A stretch of DNA of 9,713 nt from Rhodothermia bacterium (GTDB lineage: Bacteria; Bacteroidota; Rhodothermia; Rhodothermales; JABDKH01): NCBI GenBank assembly GCA_030431165.1, contig JAUIJQ010000076.1:1-9713 (forward strand), read 5' to 3'. The stretch's first letter is position 1. Every line of letters begins with the position of its first letter. A program made the position numbers and the translations under genes. This document shows, one piece after another, positions 7,381-9,713 of the stretch. Under the pieces are notes generated by a model. The model had not been told where the DNA came from. It worked only from the letters and a program-made list of their open reading frames with translations, and ran no database searches.

Positions 7381-7998
7381 ATGGCGAAGATCCACAGGCT
7401 GACGTCTGAGCATCCGGCCAAGTTTGGCTTCAAGAAGGCGCGCCGCAGGTCATCACGACTGCGCGACGACCCGGAGCAGCTCGACCTGTTTAACGCAGCG
7501 TCGGCAGGTCGGATTGTTGTGCTACCTACGAGGCTGTCGCCTTTTGAGGAGGCTTTGCTTCTCGATGAGCGAGGCAGTGCTGCCGCAACCAGCGCGTATG
7601 AACGCGCCATCAGTGAAGGGGACTCGGTCGCAGATGCCTATTGCAACCTCGGCATCATACACTACCACGAAGGAGCGGTTGAGCAGGCGGTCAATTCTTT
7701 TACATCGGCGCTCGCCGAAGCCCCCCGCCACTTCGAGTCACACTTCAACCTGGCCAACCTGTTCTTCGATCGCGGAGAGTTTGAAGCGGCGGCACACCAA
7801 TACGCGGTCGCGGCCCGGATCCACGGCGACTACCCCAACCTCTTCTTCAATCAGGGCCTGGTGCTTGCACTTCTCGAGCGGTATGAACCCGCGTTTGAAG
7901 CGTTGACCACCTTTCGGGCGCTCGCTGCCGATGAGGAGGGACGGATCGCCGACGATCTACTTGAAAGCCTGCGCGACGCGCTGAGACTAACGTCGTAG
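7381..7998 (+). CDS. TPR protein with QLDLF motif, third gene of the ligD-ku operon
   Basis: A 205-residue soluble protein beginning 4 nt after the ku stop, so almost certainly co-transcribed with ligD and ku. Residues 1-30 form a basic, probably disordered segment (KFGFKKARRRSSRLR, 14-28) that could touch nucleic acid. Residues 33-37 read QLDLF, the exact consensus of bacterial beta-clamp-binding peptides. From about residue 53 to 182 there are three to four tetratricopeptide units, recognisable from ADAYCNLGIIHYHEGAVEQA (84-103), HFNLANLFFDRGEFEAAAHQ (121-140) and LFFNQGLVLALLERYEPAF (154-172), each with the usual small/large residue pattern; a short helical tail closes the protein. There is no signal peptide or membrane segment, so it is cytoplasmic. 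TPR domains are protein-binding scaffolds, so a role as adaptor for Ku or LigD is plausible, but this is inferred from position and motif only. The function is unknown to me. Confidence 0.88.
   Translation: MAKIHRLTSEHPAKFGFKKARRRSSRLRDDPEQLDLFNAASAGRIVVLPTRLSPFEEALLLDERGSAAATSAYERAISEGDSVADAYCNLGIIHYHEGAVEQAVNSFTSALAEAPRHFESHFNLANLFFDRGEFEAAAHQYAVAARIHGDYPNLFFNQGLVLALLERYEPAFEALTTFRALAADEEGRIADDLLESLRDALRLTS
7477..7491 (+). other. QLDLF codons: candidate sliding-clamp-binding motif in the TPR protein
   Basis: Encodes residues 33-37 of the TPR protein. QL(S/D)LF is the established pentapeptide consensus for binding the hydrophobic pocket of the DNA polymerase III beta clamp. It sits between a basic segment and the first TPR, in a region likely to be flexible and exposed, as functional clamp motifs usually are. 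Binding itself is inferred. Confidence 0.45.
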
Positions 7999-8035
7999 CA
8001 TCGACGGCGCAGTCCGGTCGACTCGGTGCACGGCG

Positions 8036-8734
8036 TCAGCCGTCCGCAACCTTTGCGATCCACGACGCCGCTTCAGTCGCAATGAGGGCGACGACCTCCT
8101 CGTCAGTCATACCGGTGCGCTTCGGGACGTGGAACGAGTGATCAGCGTCGAGCACTTCGAAAAGATGGACGGCCGCCCCCTTGTCCCCGTTCGATCCATC
8201 CCGCAGGCCGGTGACGACTGATCTCATCCGACCAATCTCTGCAAGTCGGTCACGCGTCCCCTGAAGAAACAGCATCGGTACTGCCACGTCGCTGAGGTGC
8301 GCTGCTCGTTCCACCCCTTCCCGCCCGGGTGCGTGAAGAGGGAAACCCACAAAGACGATCCCCGCCACTCCAAGCGGGGACTGCGACTCGGCAGTTGACG
8401 TCATGCGTCCGCCGAGGGACTTCCCGCCGGCAGACACAAACGCCTCCGGGTAGCGGCGTTTCGCATACTCTACGACGCCACGAACAACTTTCGTGAGCTT
8501 GGCTGGCACGTCTGGGCGCTTCCTGCCCTCCGTCATGTAGGGGAACTCATATCTGAGCACAGCAACGCCGGCCTCAACCACGGCGCCCGCAAAAGCTTCC
8601 ATAAAGCGGTGGCTCATCCCGGCACCGGCACCATGGGCGAGCACAAGGATGCGCAACGGATTTGCGTCGGATGTCTGGAGGATACCCGGAATGTCGGCGG
8701 CGTCGTGTCGAGGGATGCTGATTTCCTGACGCAT
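8036..8734 (-). CDS. alpha/beta-hydrolase of the dienelactone hydrolase/KANL3-Tex30-like type
   Basis: Small cytoplasmic alpha/beta-fold hydrolase, 232 residues from the chosen start. After strand ILVLAHGAGAGMSHRFME (oxyanion-hole HGAGAG) come LRYEFPYMTEGRKRPD, the nucleophile elbow GGKSLGGRM (S106), VFVGFPLHAPG, the acid strand MLFLQGTRDRLAE (D162) and the catalytic histidine in DADHSF (H199). This layout, with GKSLGG and GFPLH, matches the KANL3/Tex30-like bacterial hydrolases; the natural substrate is not known. The frame remains open upstream to an ATG at 8836 (266 residues), but the extra 34 residues are Pro/Arg-rich, lack a recognisable signal and precede the natural first beta strand MRQEISIP, so I prefer ATG 8734. 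There is no Shine-Dalgarno at either. It converges on the TPR gene with 37 nt between stops and has no evident link to DNA repair. Confidence 0.85.
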   Translation of the reverse strand: MRQEISIPRHDAADIPGILQTSDANPLRILVLAHGAGAGMSHRFMEAFAGAVVEAGVAVLRYEFPYMTEGRKRPDVPAKLTKVVRGVVEYAKRRYPEAFVSAGGKSLGGRMTSTAESQSPLGVAGIVFVGFPLHAPGREGVERAAHLSDVAVPMLFLQGTRDRLAEIGRMRSVVTGLRDGSNGDKGAAVHLFEVLDADHSFHVPKRTGMTDEEVVALIATEAASWIAKVADG

Positions 8735-8843
8735 CAGAATGGCATGTAGTGGATTCCCGGGGAAGCGTGTCGGGCCGCGTATCAGCCCGTCAGGTTGGGC
8801 TTGCCTTGGCACAGCTTTCGAACTGTGATAGGGCACATGTCGA

Positions 8844-8861
8844 GCTGGTTAATCGACCAGC
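8844..8861. repeat. perfect inverted repeat GCTGGT-N6-ACCAGC
   Basis: Six-base arms at 8844-8849 and 8856-8861 around TAATCG. It could be an operator or an RNA hairpin. It is separated by only 7 AT-rich bases from the next inverted repeat and lies 57-74 bp before the dehydrogenase start. Confidence 0.5.
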
Positions 8862-8868
8862 CAAAATA

Positions 8869-8884
8869 GCGGGTTTTGACCCGC
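8869..8884. repeat. perfect inverted repeat GCGGGT-TTTG-ACCCGC
   Basis: Six-base GC-rich arms at 8869-8874 and 8879-8884 with a four-base loop. The loop TTTG coincides with the candidate -33 promoter element, so a protein bound here could block transcription of the dehydrogenase. Read on the minus strand, the hairpin is followed by TATTTT and would resemble a weak intrinsic terminator, although no minus-strand gene lies to its right within the window. Confidence 0.5.
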
Positions 8885-8917
8885 AAATGCACATCAGTAG
8901 CTATCTGCCTCGTCACA

Positions 8918-9713
8918 ATGAGATCGCGGCTTTACTTGTTGAGTCTTGTTTTGAGCCTGGTGCTGACTACCGCAGCAACAGCTCAGACTGCCAGTTTGCC
9001 ATCCGGCTTTTATCTGGAAGAGGTCGCGCCCGGCGCGACGTTCAATCTGCCTGTTGCACTGGAATTTACGCCGGATGGTCGCACGCTCATCGCTGAGAAA
9101 GGCGGACGGGTTTATGTGGTTGAAGGGGGCACCAAGCTTTCGACACCGTTTATTGACATATCGGCGGAGGTGATGAGCCAGGGTGACCGAGGACTCTTGG
9201 GGTTTGCGCTGGACCCCGACTATGAGAACAACGGATACGCCTACCTCTTGTACACGATTGACAGGGATGGTTCGGGAGACTACTCGAGACTTGACGTTGT
9301 CGGCCGTTTAACACGGTATACCGTTGACTCAACGAACCGCAATTTGCTTGATCCTGCAACACGCCACGTCCTCATCGGCGAAACATACGCAGAGGGTATT
9401 CCTGCGTGTTTCTATTCACACGCCGTCGGAACAATCCGCTTTGGGCACGATGGATCTCTCTTTGTGTCTGCGGGAGATGGTGCGTCATATACACAGACTG
9501 ATCCGGGCGGGCTTACGGATGCTTGCTTTGTTGATGGCCTCGATCCTGTCGCTAATGACATCGGGTCGTTTAGATCACAGTTTGACGGCAGCCTATCCGG
9601 AAAAGTCTTGCGGATCGATCCGGAAACAGGTCACGGACTAGAGTCCAACCCCTACTTCACCGGAGACGAAACGGAGATAAGGTCAAAGGTGTGGGCCAAA
9701 GGACTCAGGAATC
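8918..9713 (+). CDS. secreted PQQ-dependent sugar dehydrogenase-like beta-propeller (partial, N-terminal 265 residues)
   Basis: The N-terminal part of a glucose/sorbosone dehydrogenase (GSDH) family beta-propeller; members oxidise sugars in the periplasm or outside the cell with pyrroloquinoline quinone. The start at 8918 is followed by a clear signal peptide: MRSRLYLLSLVLSLVLTT, then a likely cleavage after ATA in TAATAQ (about residue 22). Family landmarks follow: NLPVALEFTPDGRTLIAEKGGRV, QGDRGLLGFALDPDYENNGY, SHAVGTIRFGHDGSLFVSAGD and SGKVLRIDPETG, with the histidine of SHAVG in the place of the conserved propeller His. No Shine-Dalgarno is visible. The frame is open to the window end after KVWAKGLRN, so the length and any C-terminal sorting or carbohydrate-binding domain are unseen. 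Two cysteines (in PACFYS and DACFVD) could form a disulfide. Not all GSDH-like proteins bind PQQ or act on glucose, so the substrate is open. Confidence 0.87.
   Translation, partial: MRSRLYLLSLVLSLVLTTAATAQTASLPSGFYLEEVAPGATFNLPVALEFTPDGRTLIAEKGGRVYVVEGGTKLSTPFIDISAEVMSQGDRGLLGFALDPDYENNGYAYLLYTIDRDGSGDYSRLDVVGRLTRYTVDSTNRNLLDPATRHVLIGETYAEGIPACFYSHAVGTIRFGHDGSLFVSAGDGASYTQTDPGGLTDACFVDGLDPVANDIGSFRSQFDGSLSGKVLRIDPETGHGLESNPYFTGDETEIRSKVWAKGLRN

Larger units (their letters stand above)
8735..8917. promoter_or_regulatory. divergent spacer with candidate promoter for the sugar dehydrogenase gene
   Basis: 183 bp between the preferred hydrolase start and the dehydrogenase ATG. It holds three inverted repeats: AGCCC/GGGCT (8784-8788, 8797-8801) and two longer ones listed separately. 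TTTG at 8875-8878 followed after 19 nt by TAGCTATC (8898-8905) partly fits the Bacteroidota promoter TTTG-N19-TAnnTTTG (four of six fixed -7 bases), which would give a very short leader before ATG 8918. This is tentative. If the hydrolase starts at 8836 the left part is coding. Confidence 0.3.

Noticed and set aside
6918..7610. Minus-strand open frame of 230 codons spanning ku and the TPR gene
   Set aside because: It is antisense to the conserved Ku core and the junction with the TPR gene, and its composition is that of a shadow frame.
7999..8044. GACGGC (8003-8008) and GCCGTC (8039-8044) as a bidirectional terminator between convergent genes
   Set aside because: The arms are 30 nt apart, the second lies inside the hydrolase gene, and no T-rich tract follows on either strand, so I cannot support a terminator.
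1..9713. CRISPR arrays, tRNA or rRNA genes, insertion sequences, prophage or defence-island genes
   Set aside because: I saw no regularly spaced repeats, RNA gene sequences, transposase motifs or terminal inverted repeats in the window.

Overview
This window looks like a double-strand-break repair locus from a bacterium with moderately high GC content. Most starts have weak or no Shine-Dalgarno sequence; the one strong exception is ku. Together with the protein character (AddB-like nuclease, compact LigD, secreted sugar dehydrogenase) this fits the Bacteroidota/Rhodothermota neighbourhood. That placement is inference and cannot be proven from 9.7 kb.

Layout. Positions 1-3962 hold a minus-strand operon read right to left: a 67-aa helical protein of unknown function, an AddB-like Fe-S/PD-(D/E)XK nuclease (997 aa), and an AddA/UvrD-family helicase. 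The helicase start overlaps the nuclease stop (TGATG), and the gene runs off the left edge after 249 codons. A 161-bp divergent spacer (3963-4123) separates this operon from a plus-strand operon: LigD with domain order polymerase-phosphoesterase-ligase (776 aa), Ku (295 aa, strong Shine-Dalgarno), and a TPR protein (205 aa) that starts 4 nt after the ku stop. A convergent alpha/beta hydrolase follows on the minus strand. After another divergent spacer with stacked inverted repeats, the start of a secreted PQQ-type sugar dehydrogenase runs off the right edge.

How the genes fit together. The two operons meeting at the 161-bp spacer encode the two competing fates of a DNA end: AddAB-type resection feeding homologous recombination, and Ku/LigD non-homologous end joining. 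The spacer contains a palindrome plus direct repeat that could act on both sides.

The most interesting signal is a matching short linear motif in both operons. The TPR protein carries QLDLF (residues 33-37) and the AddA-like helicase carries QIDLF (residues 8-12). QL(S/D)LF is the consensus for binding the DNA polymerase III beta sliding clamp. This suggests, as inference only, that both DSB-repair branches may contact the replication clamp, and that the TPR protein is an uncharacterised accessory factor of end joining. The 67-aa protein is a parallel candidate accessory factor on the AddAB side.
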